Shown: positions 30,707 through 41,843 of the stretch, in pieces | Layout: the number at the start of each line of letters is the position of its first letter | Position numbering within the stretch: position 1 is the first letter of the stretch | Source of the DNA: Aquarana catesbeiana | Taxonomy: Eukaryota > Chordata > Amphibia > Anura > Ranidae | Assembly: GCF_042186555.1 (NCBI RefSeq) | Contig: NC_133326.1 | Location: forward strand, 691,404,217-691,468,216 | DNA: 64,000 nt | Reading direction: 5' to 3' | Program-made: the position numbers and the translations under genes | The notes under the pieces: model-generated | What the model saw: only the letters and a program-made list of their open reading frames with translations | The model's database searches: none | Told to the model about the DNA's origin: nothing

Positions 30707-32954
30707 CAGCGAACAATTTGGGGTGTTCGCGGCAAATTCGAATGCCACGGAACACCCTTTAAAAGTCTATGGTAGAAATCAAAAGTGCTAATTTTAAAGG
30801 CTTATATGCATGGTATTGTCATAAAAAGTGTTTGGGGACCTGGGTCCTGCCCCAGGGGACATGTATCAATGCAAAAAAAAGTTTTAAAAACGGACGTTTT
30901 TTCAGGAGCAGTGATTTTAATAATGCTTAAAGTGAAACAATAAAAGTGTAATATCCCTTTAAATTTCGTAGCTGGGGGGTATCTATAGTATGCCTGTAAA
31001 GGGGCGCATGTTTCCTGTGTTTAGAACAGTCTGACAGCAAAATGACATTTCAAAGGAAAAAAAGTAATTTAAAACTACTAGCGGCTATTAATGCATTGCC
31101 GGTCCGACAATACACATAGAAGTTCATTGATAAAAACGGCATGGGAATTCCCCACAGGGGAACCCCGAACCAAAATTGAAAAAATGACGTGGGGGTCCCC
31201 CTAAATTCCATACCAGGCCCTTCAGGTCTGGTATGGATATTAAGGGGAACCCCGGCCAAAATATAAAAAAAAAATGACGTGGGGGTCCCCCTAAATTCCA
31301 TACCAGGCCCTTCAGGTCTGATATGGATATTAAGAGGAACCCCGCGCCAAAATGTAAAAAAAAAACGGCGTGGGGTCCCCCCAAAAATCCATACCAGACC
31401 CTTATCCGAGCACGCAACCTGGCAGGCCGCAGGAAAAGAGGGGGGATTAGAGAGCGCCCCCCCTGAACCGTACCAGGCCACATGCCCTCAACATTGGGAG
31501 GGTGCTTTGGGGTAGCCCCCCAAAACACCTTGTCCCCATGTTGATGAGGACAAGGGCCTCATCCCCACAACCCTGGCTGGTGGTTGTGGGGGTCTGCGGG
31601 CGGGGGGCTTATGGGGATCTGGAAGCCCCCTTTAACAAGGGGACCCCCACATCCCGGCCCTCCCCCCTGTGTGAAATGGTAAGGGGGGTACTTGTACCCC
31701 TACCATTTCACTAAAAAACTGTCAAAAATGTTAAAAATGACAAGAGACAGTTTTTGACAATTGCTTTATTTAAATGCTTCTTCTTTCCTCTTTCTTCTAT
31801 CTTCCTTCATCTTCTTCTTCTTCTGGTTCTTCTGGTTCTTCCTCCGGTGTTCTCATCCAGCATCTCCTCCGGGGCACCTTCTTCTCCTCAGGCCGCTCCG
31901 CATCCATGGCATGGAGGAAGGCTCCCGCTCTTCTCTTCATCTTCTTCGTTGTGGGGATGAGGCCCTTGTCCTCATCAACATGGGGACAAGGTGTTTTGGG
32001 GGGCTACCCCAAAGCACCCTCCCAATGTTGAGGGCATGTGGCCTGGTACAGTTCAGGAGGGGGGGCGCTCTCTCGTCCCCCCTCTTTTCCTGCGGCTCCC
32101 AGGTTGCGTGCTCGGATAAGGGTCTGGTATGGATTTTTGGGGGGACCCCACGCCGTTTTTTTTTAAAATTTTGGCACGGGGTTCCCCTTAATATCCATAC
32201 CAGACCTGAAGGGCCTGGAATGGAATTTAGGGGGACCCCCCACGTCATTTTTTAAAAAAAATTTTGGCTGGGGTTCCCCTTAATATCCATACCAGACTTG
32301 AAGGGCCTGGTATGGAATTTAGGGGGACCCCCCCCCCACGTCATTTTTTTTTTTAAATTTTGGCCGGGGTTCCCCTTAATATCCATACCAGACCTGATGG
32401 GCCTGGTATGGAATTTAGGGGGTCCCCCCACGCCATTTTTTTTTAATTTCAGTTCAGGGTTCCCCTGTGGGGAATTCCCATGCCGTTTTTATCAATGAAC
32501 TTCTATGTGTATTGTCGGACCGGCAATGCATTAATAACCGCGAGTAGTTTTAAATGACTTTTTTTCCTTTGAAATGTCATTTTGCTGTCAGACTGTTCTA
32601 AACACGGGAAACATGCGCCCCTTTACAGGCATACTATAAACACCCCCCAGGTACGAAATTTAAAGGGATATTACACTTTTATTGTTTCACTTTAAGCATT
32701 ATTAAAATCACTGCTCCCGAAAAAACGTCCGTTTTTAAAACTTTTTTTTGCATTGATCCATGTCCCCTGGGGCAGGACCCAGACCCCCAAACACTTTTTA
32801 TGACAATAACTTGCATATAAGCCTTTCAAATTAGCACTTTTGATTATTCATGTTCGTGTCCCATAGACTTTAATGGTATTCGCGTGTTCAAACAAATTTT
32901 TTGCCTGTTCGCATGTTCTGGTGCGAACCGAACGGGGGGTGTTCGGCTCATCCC
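30707..32954. mobile_element. 2.25-kb foldback element with about 1-kb inverted arms
   Basis: The left arm (about 30710-31670) and right arm (about 31985-32950) are inverted copies over nearly their whole length. For example, GGCATGGGAATTCCCCACAG at about 31138 mirrors the stretch at about 32460-32485, and both arms carry GAACAGTCTGACAGCAAAAT or its complement. Inside each arm is a tandem repeat of about 87 bp (CTAAATTCCATACCAGGCCC...). The right end is CCGAACGGGGGGTGTTCGGCTCATCCCTA, whose complement starts TAGGGATGAGC, a hAT-like terminus. The matching left terminus is truncated to GCCGAACAGCG. The centre (31680-31980) is T/C-rich. No transposase is seen. It splits a Tc1 element. Confidence 0.8.
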
Positions 32955-33059
32955 TAGTAGTGATGTACTATATGGAATTTCAGCTTTTGAGCGCCACCCT
33001 TTGGGCACCTTCTGCTAATGTCATGTTTGGTGAGCACTGATTACGAGCATGCATGTTTG

Positions 33060-33281
33060 TACTTTGGACTTTTGTGTGACGGACTTGTGTACAGACGATA
33101 CGGAAATCTGACAACAGACCGTCGTCCGCTGAAAATTTACTAGCCTGCCATCCAACATTTGTTGGCAGAAAGTTGGCCAACAATTGTCTGATGGACCGTA
33201 CTAACGGTCGGATTTTAGGCAAACAGCCTGTCATCACACAATTCCCCAACGAAAATCTGATCGTGTGTACGAGGCTTAACT
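33060..33281. mobile_element. degenerate Harbinger-type MITE
   Basis: Ends CTGATCGTGTGTACGAGGC before TTAA, and has GTGTACAGACGATACGG near the left side, echoing the termini of the better-preserved MITEs. Neither boundary is certain. Confidence 0.5.
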
Positions 33282-33544
33282 GTGTGGCCGATGGCCTAAC
33301 TGGAGGAAGAGAGAGATCTGTGTTCCTGATTATCAGGAAGACAAGTTCTCTCTCTTCCACTCAGACAGGGAACAATCGGGACCCCACTATATCCAATCAC
33401 AGTGGGAGCGGGTTGCCTGCAGAAAGCGCGCGAGCCCCAGACCCCGAGTCAGAAACAACATACAGGTACGTTGTTTCATGCAGCCTAAAATGTGCTGTGG
33501 GCGGTGTGGAAGCAGTTTTTTTTTTTGTGTGAATCACTTTTCCA

Positions 33545-34012
33545 GTGCTAGCTTGCTCCATATTTTAGAGGCATAGTTTGCGCAGCCATTTTTAGAGTTC
33601 ACTTCACCTACCGAAACATCATTGCTGACCAAGTACACCTCTTCATGGAAATGGTATTCCCTGAGGACAGTGGCCTTTTTCAGTGGCATAATGCTCCTTG
33701 CATTTAAAAATGGTTTGAGGAACACCACAAATTTGAGATGTTGATTTGGCCTCAAAATTCTCCAGATTTCAATCCATCAAGCATCTCTGGGTCATCATCA
33801 AGTGCTGAAAAAACAAATCTGAATCGTGGAGCCCCCCCCCCCCCCCTCGCAACTTACAGGACTTAAAGGAATTGCTAGCTTGGTGCCAGATACCACAGCA
33901 TACCTTCAGAGGTCTAGTGGTGGCGATGCCTCAATGGGTCAGGGCTGTTTTTAAGGCAAAAGTTAGACCTACCCAATATTAGGTGGGTGGTTATGAAGTT
34001 ATGGCTGATCGG
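33545..34012 (+). pseudogene. Tc1 transposase C-terminal half (continuation of 30060-30706)
   Basis: Degenerate coding in shifting frames: IIADQVHLFMEMVFPEDSGL, FQWHNAPC (the second catalytic Asp is replaced in this FQxDNAPC block), FEEHHKFEMLIWPQNSPDFN, NLQDLKELLAWCQIPQHTFR and LVVAMPQWVRAVFKAKVRPTQY, then a stop near 33980. It ends with TTATGGCTGATCGGTATG, the inverted partner of the left terminus near 30069. A C-run at 33832-33846 and several indels break it. Confidence 0.75.
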
Positions 34013-34965
34013 TATGTGCAACAACAGAATAGGAGTCCCACTTTTGTTTCTTTTGGGAGTTGTAGAAGGTAAGAAGATAATTTTATTTTGCTACAAGGAT
34101 CGACACCAGTCAGATAGTTATTATTCCATCCTTCCTGGAAATCCTCATTAAACACTTCCCCCGGGTTGACGTCATATGACTTTGGGGACTTGAAGTGGCC
34201 ATATCTGGATGATGCCTTCAGCTACAGGCATCACTCAGATATCTCTCTTTTTTTTAAGGTGATTCCCTGCAATGTAAAAGCCATCATAGTGGCTTAATTG
34301 CTTTTACAGGTGGCGGGAGGGGGGGGGGGGACATCCCTCCATCACAGCCATCTCTATGACCCTCAGAGATGTAAACACTGCCATTTTTTTTTTTGCTAGG
34401 AAGCCTGAGATGGATTTTTTTATTTTATTTATTTTAAGCATTCCAGCATAGAGGTGAGATGTGGGGACTTACAGAACCCAGATCTCTCTGTAAAGAGGAC
34501 CTGCCATGCCCTATTCTTATTACAAGGGATGTTTACATTCCTTGTAATAGGAATAAAAGAGATAAAAAAATGCAAAATTAATGTAAAAAAAATAATAAAT
34601 AAATAAACAATAATAATAAAAAAATAAAATAAAGCGTCCCTCATGCTCGCATACAGAAGCAAATGCATACGTAGGTCATGCACACATATGTAAACGGCAT
34701 TCAAACCACACATGTGCGGTATCGCCGCGATCGTTAGAGTGAGAGCAATATTTCTAGCACTAGACCACCTCTGTAGGGCTAAACATGTAGACAGTGGGGT
34801 AATATGGTGCACAAATAAATGGGTATGGGGTGGGTGAGAATGGGGGGGGGGCAATAAGACTAGTCCATAAAATTGAGTCCGTGTAAGGATAGCTTTTATG
34901 CTGTCCTCAGGAGGCCGCCAGTTCAGAAGTTTTGGAAGGAAAAACCTCTGGAATGTAAGAAGGAC

Positions 34966-35162
34966 AAGAGAACAGCGCCCTCTAAGTGCAGCAGGTAAAC
35001 AATTTTAATAGTAAACATTAGATGTAGATACACTCACAAGAGAGTAGTGATTTCAGGGATTTATGCTTGAAATCACTACTCTCTTGTGAATGTATCTACA
35101 TCTAATGTTTACTATTAAAATTGTTTACATGCTTCATTTAGAGGGCGCTGTTCTCTTGTCCA
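34966..35162. repeat. palindrome with about 92-bp arms
   Basis: GACAAGAGAACAGCGCCCTC (34966) to about 35058 is mirrored by the sequence ending GAGGGCGCTGTTCTCTTGTC at about 35162. The short loop is at about 35059-35064 (GGGATTTATGC region). Mismatches are few. Confidence 0.9.
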
Positions 35163-35322
35163 TCTTGCGCTAAACATGTAACCTGTAAAACATTTTAAAG
35201 GGTAGCCTATGGAGGTTTTTAGGTACTGAAGTTTAGCGCCATGTTCGGTATCTATTTACTAAGTAACACCATTTTTCAAGTTATACAAAAAAATTGGGGT
35301 AAATATTGTGTTTTTTTTCCTC

Positions 35323-35389
<67 letters not shown>
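35323..35389. repeat. (TA)n microsatellite
   Basis: About 33 TA units, followed by CAGTATATATAATGTTTGGGG. The same downstream phrase follows another (TA)n at 37130-37168. Confidence 0.97.
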
Positions 35390-35390
<1 letters not shown>

Positions 35391-35664
35391 TATATATAAT
35401 GTTTGGGGTTCTGAGTAATTTTCTAGGAAACAAAAAAAAAGACTTTTACATGTAGGAGAGAAGTGTCAGAATTGCCATGTTATCTATTTACTTGGAGTAA
35501 CATCATTTTTCACGTTATGCAAAAAAAATTGGGGTAACTATTGTGGGTTTTTTTTTTTAATTCATGAAAGTTTTTCTTTTTCGTGTTTGAAAAATTGCTG
35601 CGCAAATACTGTGTGACATAAAAAATTGCAACAACTACCATTTTATTCCCTAGGGTCTCTGCTA

Positions 35665-37121
35665 ATAGAGTTATTAAAAAAGAAAAACTGAAATATCACA
35701 TAGTCCTAAGTATTCAGACCCTTTGCTCAGTATTTAGTACAGGCACCCTTTTGATCTAATACAGCCATGAGTCTTTTTGGGAAAGATGCAACAAGTTTTT
35801 CAAACCTGGATTTGGGGATCCTCTGCCATTCCTCCTTGCAGATCCTCTCTAGTTCTGTCAGGTTGGATGGTAAACATTGGTGGACAGCCATTTTTAGGTC
35901 TCTCCAGAGATGCTCAATTGGGTTTAAGCCAGGGCTCTGGCTGGGCCATTCAAGAACAGGCATGGAGTTGCTGTGAAGCCACTCCTTTGTTATTTGTGCT
36001 GTGTGCTTAGGGTCATTGTCTTGTTGGAAGGTAAACCTTTGGCCCAGTCTGAGGTCCTGAGCACTCTAGAGAATGTTTTCGTCCAGGATATCCCTGTACT
36101 TGGCTGCATTCATCTTTCCCTCGATTGCAACCAGTCGTCCTGTCCCTGCAGCTGAAAAACACCCCCACAGCATGATGCTGCCACCACCATGCTTCACTGT
36201 TGGGACTGTATTGGACAGGTGATGAGCAGTGCCTGGTTTTCTCCACACATACCGCTTAGAATTAAGGCCAAAAAGTTCTATCTTGGTCTCATCAGACCAA
36301 AGAATCTTATTTCTCACCATCTTGGAGTCCTTCAGGTGTTTTTTAGCAAACTCCATGCAGGCTTTCATGTGTCTTGCACTGAGGAGAGGCTTCCGTCGGG
36401 CCACTTTGCCACAAAGCCCCGACTGGTGGAGGGGTGCAGTGATGGTTGACTCTCTACAACTTTCTTCCATCTCCCAACTGCATCTCTGGAGCTCAACCAC
36501 AGTGATCTTTGGGTTGTTCTTTACTTCTCTCACCAAGGCTCTTCTCCCCCAGTAGCTCAGTTTGGCCGGATGGCCAGCTCTAGGAAGGGTTCTGGTCATC
36601 CCAAACGTCTTCCATTTAAGGATTATGGAGGCCACTGTGCTCTTAGGAACCTTAATTGCAGCAGAAATTTTTTTGTAACCTTGGCCAGATCTGTGCCTTG
36701 CCACAATTCTGTCTCTGAGCTCTTCAGGCAGTTCCTTTGACCTCATGATTCTCATTTGCTCTGACATGCACTGTGAGCTGTAAAGTCTTATATAGACATG
36801 TGTGTGGCTTTCCTAATCAAGTCCAATCAGTATAATCAAACACAGCTGGACTCAAATGAAGGTGTAGAACCATCTCAAGGATGATCAGAAGAAATGGACA
36901 GCACCTGAGTTAAATATATAAGTGTCACAGCAAAGGGTCTGAATACTTAGGACCGTTCAATATTTCAGTTTTTCTTTTTTAATAAATCTGTATTTTTCTG
37001 TCAATATGGGGTGCTGTGTGTACATTAATGAGGAAAAAAATGAACTTAAATGATTTTAGCAAATGGCTGCAATATAACAAGAGTGAAAAATTTAAGGGGA
37101 TCTGAATAAATTCCGTCTCCA
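35665..37121 (-). mobile_element. Tc1 element, nearly intact transposase
   Basis: Both sides carry the inverted terminal region (AAAAGAAAAACTGAAATATCAC at the left, and GATATTTCAGTTTTTCTTTT-type plus TTAAGGGGATCTGAATAAATTCCG at the right). The right terminal repeat extends about 200 bp; the left one is truncated near 35665, next to other repeats. The coding strand is minus. A second copy of the same family lies at 45343-46884. It lies in NXPE intron 1. Confidence 0.9.
35727..36767 (-). pseudogene. Tc1 transposase with a single in-frame stop
   Basis: A DD34E transposase of about 346 codons that would cut and paste the element at TA sites. It starts MSEQMRIMRSKELPEELRDR, with the helix-turn-helix region GQGYKKISAAIKVPKSTVAS, a second DNA-binding part and the GRPR-like GHPAKLS. 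It continues through KILWSDETKIELFG (first Asp), KHGGGSIMLWGCFSAAGTG, FTFQQDNDPKHTA (second Asp) and SQSPGLNPIEHLW (Glu), ending LDQKGACTKY. The only clear lesion is a TAG at 36066-36068 (coding strand); the frame then continues uninterrupted to 35727. All three catalytic acids are present. Because only one nonsense change separates it from an open frame, it may be a recent copy. Confidence 0.92.
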
Positions 37122-37124
37122 GTT

Positions 37125-37129
<5 letters not shown>

Positions 37130-37168
<39 letters not shown>
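37130..37168. repeat. (TA)n microsatellite
   Basis: About 18 TA units after GTGTGTA, followed by ATGTTTGGGGTTCTGAG, the same phrase as after the (TA)n at 35323-35389. Confidence 0.97.
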
Positions 37169-37170
<2 letters not shown>

Positions 37171-37293
37171 GTTTGGGGTTCTGAGTAATTTTCTAGGAAA
37201 AAAAATATGATTTTTACAAGTAGGAGAGAATGGCTTGGGTGGCAAGGGGTTAACAGTTTGTTAGCACTGAATGTGTTTAGTTTTGGCTTACAG

Positions 37294-37514
37294 GTGTTCT
37301 TTAAAGGCTACTTTGAGAAAAACGGAACTCGTGAAGTGGTTGAGTGCAATTTCGATCTACCTGGGCGGGACGTCTGTGAATATTATGATTGGCAGAATCA
37401 AGAAAAATGGGTGTGTCAGCGACCAAAAAAGCTCCCTTGTGACTCATACCGGGACCACTCATCTGGAGGAAACCGAAAAATCCAAAGCCAAGAAGAGAAA
37501 CCGTTCTTCTCAAT
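37294..37514 (+). CDS. NXPE-family protein, exon b
   Basis: Acceptor TTTTGGCTTACAG to 37293 and donor AAT|GTAATT at 37514/37515. It joins exon a in phase 0 and reads VFFKGYFEKNGTREVVECNF, DLPGRDVCEYYDWQNQEKWV and CQRPKKLPCDSYRDHSSGGN, the conserved Cys-rich linker of NXPE proteins between the neurexophilin-like and PC-esterase regions. It ends in phase 2; the split codon AT|G is completed by the first base of exon c, giving Met. Without splicing, the frame would hit the TAA that overlaps the donor. Confidence 0.95.
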
Positions 37515-37946
37515 GTAATTTATTTTTTGTTCTTTCTATCTTCGCTTTGTACTGCAATAATGTTCTTGAATCAATGAGTGTTTTTTGCCCACCATCTTGT
37601 AAGCTTTAGTTAAAGCCCAACTCCAGCTACATTTTTTTTTTTTTTTTTGCGTTATACATTTGAAAATAAAAATAATATCTCTGACACCATCCCCTGCAGA
37701 CTCACTACTCTGATTCAATGTTGACCATTTTCTAGGTTGAACTATTTTTTTTTTTCATTCAATTCAGCCTGGGAGCAGTGAGTGTCACCCAAAAGTGTAA
37801 CCTCCGCTTATCTGCTCCCCCCCCCCCCCCTCTGGTGCCTCATTCGGCACCTTTCAGGGGGGAGGGGGGGGGACGGGTACCTGTTTTTGATAAATAAATA
37901 CTAGCATTTCAGCTTTTAAGCACTTCTTTTTCTTTGGCCCTATCAG

Positions 37947-38020
37947 GTCACTGATTGACCAAGAAATCCCATCAAACATTGGGTCACTTAACGTCTTTCC
38001 TCTGAAGAATGTCACAAATG
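37947..38020 (+). CDS. NXPE-family protein, exon c (74 bp)
   Basis: A small exon found by phase and motif. Acceptor TTTGGCCCTATCAG to 37946; donor AAATG|GTAGGT at 38020/38021. In the phase left by exon b it encodes MSLIDQEIPSNIGSLNVFPL then KNVTNG, matching the SLIG.EIP.SIG block of NXPE proteins. It ends in phase 1, and exon d completes the Gly codon. Confidence 0.88.
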
Positions 38021-38345
38021 GTAGGTGTTTTTAAGTTAAAAAAAAAAAAAAGTTTCTCATTGAATTCACCCCTTCCTGACTAACGGCACCACAAAACAAT
38101 GTATTCACTCCTTGGTTATTTCCCGCCTCGACTATTGCAACTCTCTCTTCAATGGCCTACCTTTACACAGGCTATCCCATTCAGTCTATATTGAATGCCG
38201 CTGCTAGACTCATACACCTCACTAACCGATCTATGACTGCTGCTCCTCTCTGCCAATCCCCTCACTGGCTTCCCCTACCCCACCGTATAAAATTCAAAAT
38301 ACTAACCACAACATACAAGGCCATCCACAACATTGTCCCCAGCTA

Positions 38346-39927
38346 CAGTGCCTTGCAAAAGTATTCACCCCCCTTGGCTTTTTACCTATTTTGTTACTTA
38401 ACAGCCTTTAGTTCAATGTTTTTTTAATCTGAATTGTATGTGATAGATCAGAACACAATAGTCTAAGTTGGTGAAGTAAAACTAGAACAATATATACATA
38501 AAACTATTTTTCAGAAATTAAAAACTGATAATTGGCATGTGCGTATGTATTCACCCCCTTTGTTATGAAGCCCATAAAAAGCTCTAGTGCAACCAATTAC
38601 CTTCAGAGGTCACTTAATTAGTGAAATGATGTCCACCTGTGTACAATCTAAGTGTCACATGATCTGTCATTACATATACACATCTTTTTGAAAGGCCCCA
38701 GAGGCTGCAACACCTAAGTAAGAGGCATCACTAACCAAACACTGCCATGAAGACCAAGGAACTCTCCAAACAAGTAAGGGACAATGTTGTACAAGTCAGG
38801 GTTGGGTTATAAAAAAATATCCAAATCTTTGATGATCCCTAGGAGCACCATCAAATCTATCATAACCAAATGGAAAGAACATGGCACAACAGCAAACCTG
38901 ACAAGAGACAGCCGCACACCAAAACTCACGGACCGGGCAAGAAGGGCATTAATCAGAGAGGAGCACAGAGACCTAAGGTAACCCTGGAGGAGCCGCAGAG
39001 TTCCACAGCAGAGACTGGAGTATCTGTACATAGGACGACAATAAGCTGTACGCTCCATAGATTTGGGCTTTATGGCAGAGTGGGCAGAAGAAAGCCATTA
39101 CTTTCAGAGAAAAACAAAATGGCACATTTTGAGTTTGCGAAAAGGCATGTGGGAGACTCCTAAAATGGAAAAAGGTGCTCTGGTCTGATGAGACTAAATT
39201 TGAACTTTTTGGCCATCAAAGAAAACGCTATATCTGGTGCAAACCCAACACATCGCATCACCCAAAGAACGCCATCTCCACAGTGAAACATGGTGGTGGC
39301 AGCATCATGCTGTGGGGATGTTTTTCAGCAGTCAGGACTCGGAAACTGGTCAGAGTTGGGGGAAAGATGGATGGTGCTAAATACAGGGATATTCTTGAGC
39401 AAAACCTGTACCACTCTGTGTGTGATTTGAGGCTAGGACGGAGGTTCACCTTCCAGCAGGACAATGACCCCAAACACACTGTTAAAGCAACACTTGAGTG
39501 GTTTAAGGGGAAACATGTAAACGTGTTGGAATGGCCTAGTCAAAGCCCAGACCTCAATCCAATAGAAAATCTGTGGTCAGACTTAAAGATTGCTGTTCAC
39601 AAGCGCAAACCATTAAACTTCAAGCAGCTGGAGCAGTTTTGCAAGGAGGAATGGGCAAAAATCCCAGTGGTAAGATGTGGCAAGCCCATAGAGACTTATC
39701 CAAAGCGACTTGGAGCTGTGATAGCAGCAAAAGGTGGCTCTACAAAGTATTGACTTTAGGGGGGTGAATAGTTATGCACATTGACTTTTTCTGTTATTTT
39801 GTTCTATTTGTTGTTTGCTTCCCAATAAAAAAAAAAAAAAATCCTCAAACGAGCCATGTTAATTCCAGGTTGTGAGGCAACAAACACGAACAATGCCAAG
39901 GTGGGTGAATAGTTTTGCAAGGTTCTG
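38346..39927 (+). mobile_element. Tc1 element with TA target duplication
   Basis: A 1582-bp element with termini CAGTGCCTTGCAAAAGTATT and AATAGTTTTGCAAGGTTCTG, flanked by TA at 38344-38345 and 39928-39929. Excision joins the L2-type LINE coding as VPSYITSLIF. The family differs from the Tc1 at 35665 and 45343 (a cut-and-paste DD34E element with shorter termini). Confidence 0.93.
38747..39753 (+). pseudogene. Tc1 transposase with frameshifts
   Basis: Starts MKTKELSKQVRDN. The HTH part GLGYKKISKSLMIPRSTIKS and ITKWKEHGTTANLTRDSRTP are in one frame, then SSTAETGVSVHRTTISCTLH and RFGLYGRVGRRKPLLSEKN in another, with a stop near 39161. The catalytic domain is open from about 39175 to 39753: LWSDETKFELFGHQRKRYIW (first Asp), FTFQQDNDPKHTV (second Asp) and SQSPDLNPIENLWSDLK (Glu), ending GSTKY. 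At least three frameshifts affect the N-terminal half; the DDE domain is uninterrupted. Confidence 0.9.
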
Positions 39928-40474
39928 TACATCACCAGCCTCATCTTCAGATGAGACCAAATCATCCTCTCTGCTCCTCCCAAAACCTCCTGCTCTCTAG
40001 CTCCCTTGTTACCTCCTCCCATGCTTGCCTCCAGGACTTCTCTAGAACCTCTCCCATCCACTGGAACTCCCTTCCCATGTATGTCCGGTCAGCCCCTACC
40101 CTGTCCACCTTCCGGAAATTCCTGAAAACTCATTTGTTCAGGGAAGCTTATCCCACATCCACCTAAGAACTGTACCCGAGCCACCCCCATCAAATCATTC
40201 CCTGCATCTATTACCTTTTGTACCACCCCCCCCCCCCCCCCCTTTAGAATGTAAGCTCCATGAGCAGGGCTCTCCTGTCCCTTCTGTATTGAACTGTACT
40301 GTAATTGTGCTGTCCCCCCTCTACATTGTAAAGCGCTGCACAAACTGTTGGCGCTATAGAAATCCTGTGTAATAATAATATTAATAATAATAGTTTGGTA
40401 GGAGAGGGGATGACTGATTTTAGTACTCTCTAGATTATTAGTTCTCAATTGGGGACCTAAAATTCAGAGACTTA

Positions 40475-40872
40475 TGCCGCGTGCGGACTTTACGGCAGGC
40501 TTTGCCCGGCGGACTTTTCGACGGACTTTACGATGAACTTTCTGAATGAACTGACTTGCCTACACACAATCCACCAAAGTCCATTGAATTCGTACGTGAT
40601 GACGTACAACCGGACTAAAACAAGGAAGTTCATAGCCAGTAGCCAATAGCTGCCCTAGCGTGGCTTTTTGTCCGTCGAACTAGCATACAGACGAGCGGAC
40701 TTTTCGACCAGACTCAATTTTGATGGATTGATTTAAAACATGTTTCAAATCTAAGTCCGTCCAACTTTTGAGAAAACAAAGTCCGCTGGAGCCCACACAC
40801 GATCGAATTGTCCGACGAAATCCAGTACGCCGGACCAAGTCTGCCGTAAAGTCCGCTCGTGTGTACGGGGCA
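40475..40872. mobile_element. PIF/Harbinger-type MITE (TTA target duplication)
   Basis: 398 bp, beginning TGCCGCGTGCGGACTTTACG and ending GTAAAGTCCGCTCGTGTGTACGGGGCA, with TTA at 40472-40474 and 40873-40875. Internal GTCCGTCG and GGACTTTTCGAC motifs are shared with the element at 10147-10553, so these two are closer to each other than to 29219-29652. Confidence 0.9.
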
Positions 40873-40875
40873 TTA

Positions 40876-41831
40876 GAGAAACTTTGGGTGGGAAAGAGCT
40901 TCTAAACTCTGATTGATTACAGGTACTTGAGTCTCAAAATGGTTAACCTACCTGCCTGGGAGGATGGAAAAGCATCAGGAAGGGGTTAGAACATGTCAAT
41001 GAGGTAGTGTTGAGTAGTTCACAGCTGTGAACAAGTGTGGAGGCTGAGACTCCTTTTCATGTAACCCAAGCACACTCGAACCCAAACCCTAAACCCATGT
41101 GTGGGACTGATGTATTGGTGGTGAGCTGTTATGTTCTTTGATTATGCCAAGATAATACCAGTATAATGGACTATTTGTTTTATTTGTGCTGAAGAAAGCT
41201 GTTTTTGTTTGCTTGTTTTGAGAGTCCAATAAAGCCCATTACATTATTTTATAAGCGGCTGGCAGGTGATCCCAGGCTCTCCAGAGTACACCTGTTTGAA
41301 TCATGTGCCAAATTATTATTAAAACATTATTTTTTATACATAATTGCTGAGTCAAATGCTTAAGAGAGATTTCCAAATTCAAGCAAGTATGTCATTTTTT
41401 TTTTTTGGAATGAATTTCTTCTTTAACAAATAAAACCTGACCTACCAGCGCCAATTATAAATGGTAACTAATAGACATGGTGTTTAAAAACACTCCTGGC
41501 TGTCAAGGTGAAGTAAATATGCTCTGGACTGGTGACTGCTCTTAAAAAAAAAAAAATCAAAGAAAAAAAAAAAAAAAAACATTTTACCATTGTAAAAACC
41601 CAGCACTGATGTTCACCTTCTAAAGCTTTGACTTTCCTGACTTGCAGTCTAAGCCCCATACACCCACCCTCTCCCAGTACAATAACAGCATCCCTATTAG
41701 CCATTGAGGCACTCTTATTAGACCAAGGTGGTAAGTATTTTGAAATTATATACAGTTCATTAGAATTAGCAGGTTTCATGTGTTGCACATTGAGAAGCTG
41801 GTTAATACAGTGTAGGGTATGAGATAGTAAC
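40876..41831. other. NXPE intron sequence without recognisable feature
   Basis: AT-rich intron DNA with A/T runs at 41397-41406 and 41546-41579. No element ends, RNA gene or exon was recognised. Confidence 0.4.
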
Positions 41832-41843
41832 TAGATAGTAACA

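Larger units (their letters stand above)
34137..35664. repeat. TTAA-flanked piggyBac-like repeat, fragmented
   Basis: Begins near TTAAACACTTCCCCCGGG (34147), a TTAA plus CACTTCC start like the TTAA elements at 48622 and 56571. It holds T-rich, GGGG-rich and hairpin segments. From about 35260 it contains two related blocks (CATTTTTCAAGTTATAC...TTGGGGTAA and GTTTGGGGTTCTGAGTAATT) that also occur after the neighbouring Tc1 at 37169. No coding sequence is visible. Confidence 0.45.
38095..40390 (+). mobile_element. L2-type LINE 3' portion, split by a Tc1 element
   Basis: Coding before the interruption: LDYCNSLFNGLPLHR, LNAAARLIHLTNRSMTAAPL, HWLPLPHRIKFKILTTTYKA and IHNIVPSY. After the Tc1: SRTSPIHWNSLPMYVRSAPT and LSTFRKFLKTHLFREAYPTS, then a stop. 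These are the C-terminal landmarks of L2/Rex-group LINE reverse transcriptases. The 3' end has AAAGCGCTGCACAAACTGTT followed by an (AAT)n-like tail at 40368-40390. The copy is 5'-truncated. A poly(C) run at 40230-40241 disturbs its 3' untranslated region. It lies in the NXPE intron between exons c and d. Confidence 0.8.
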
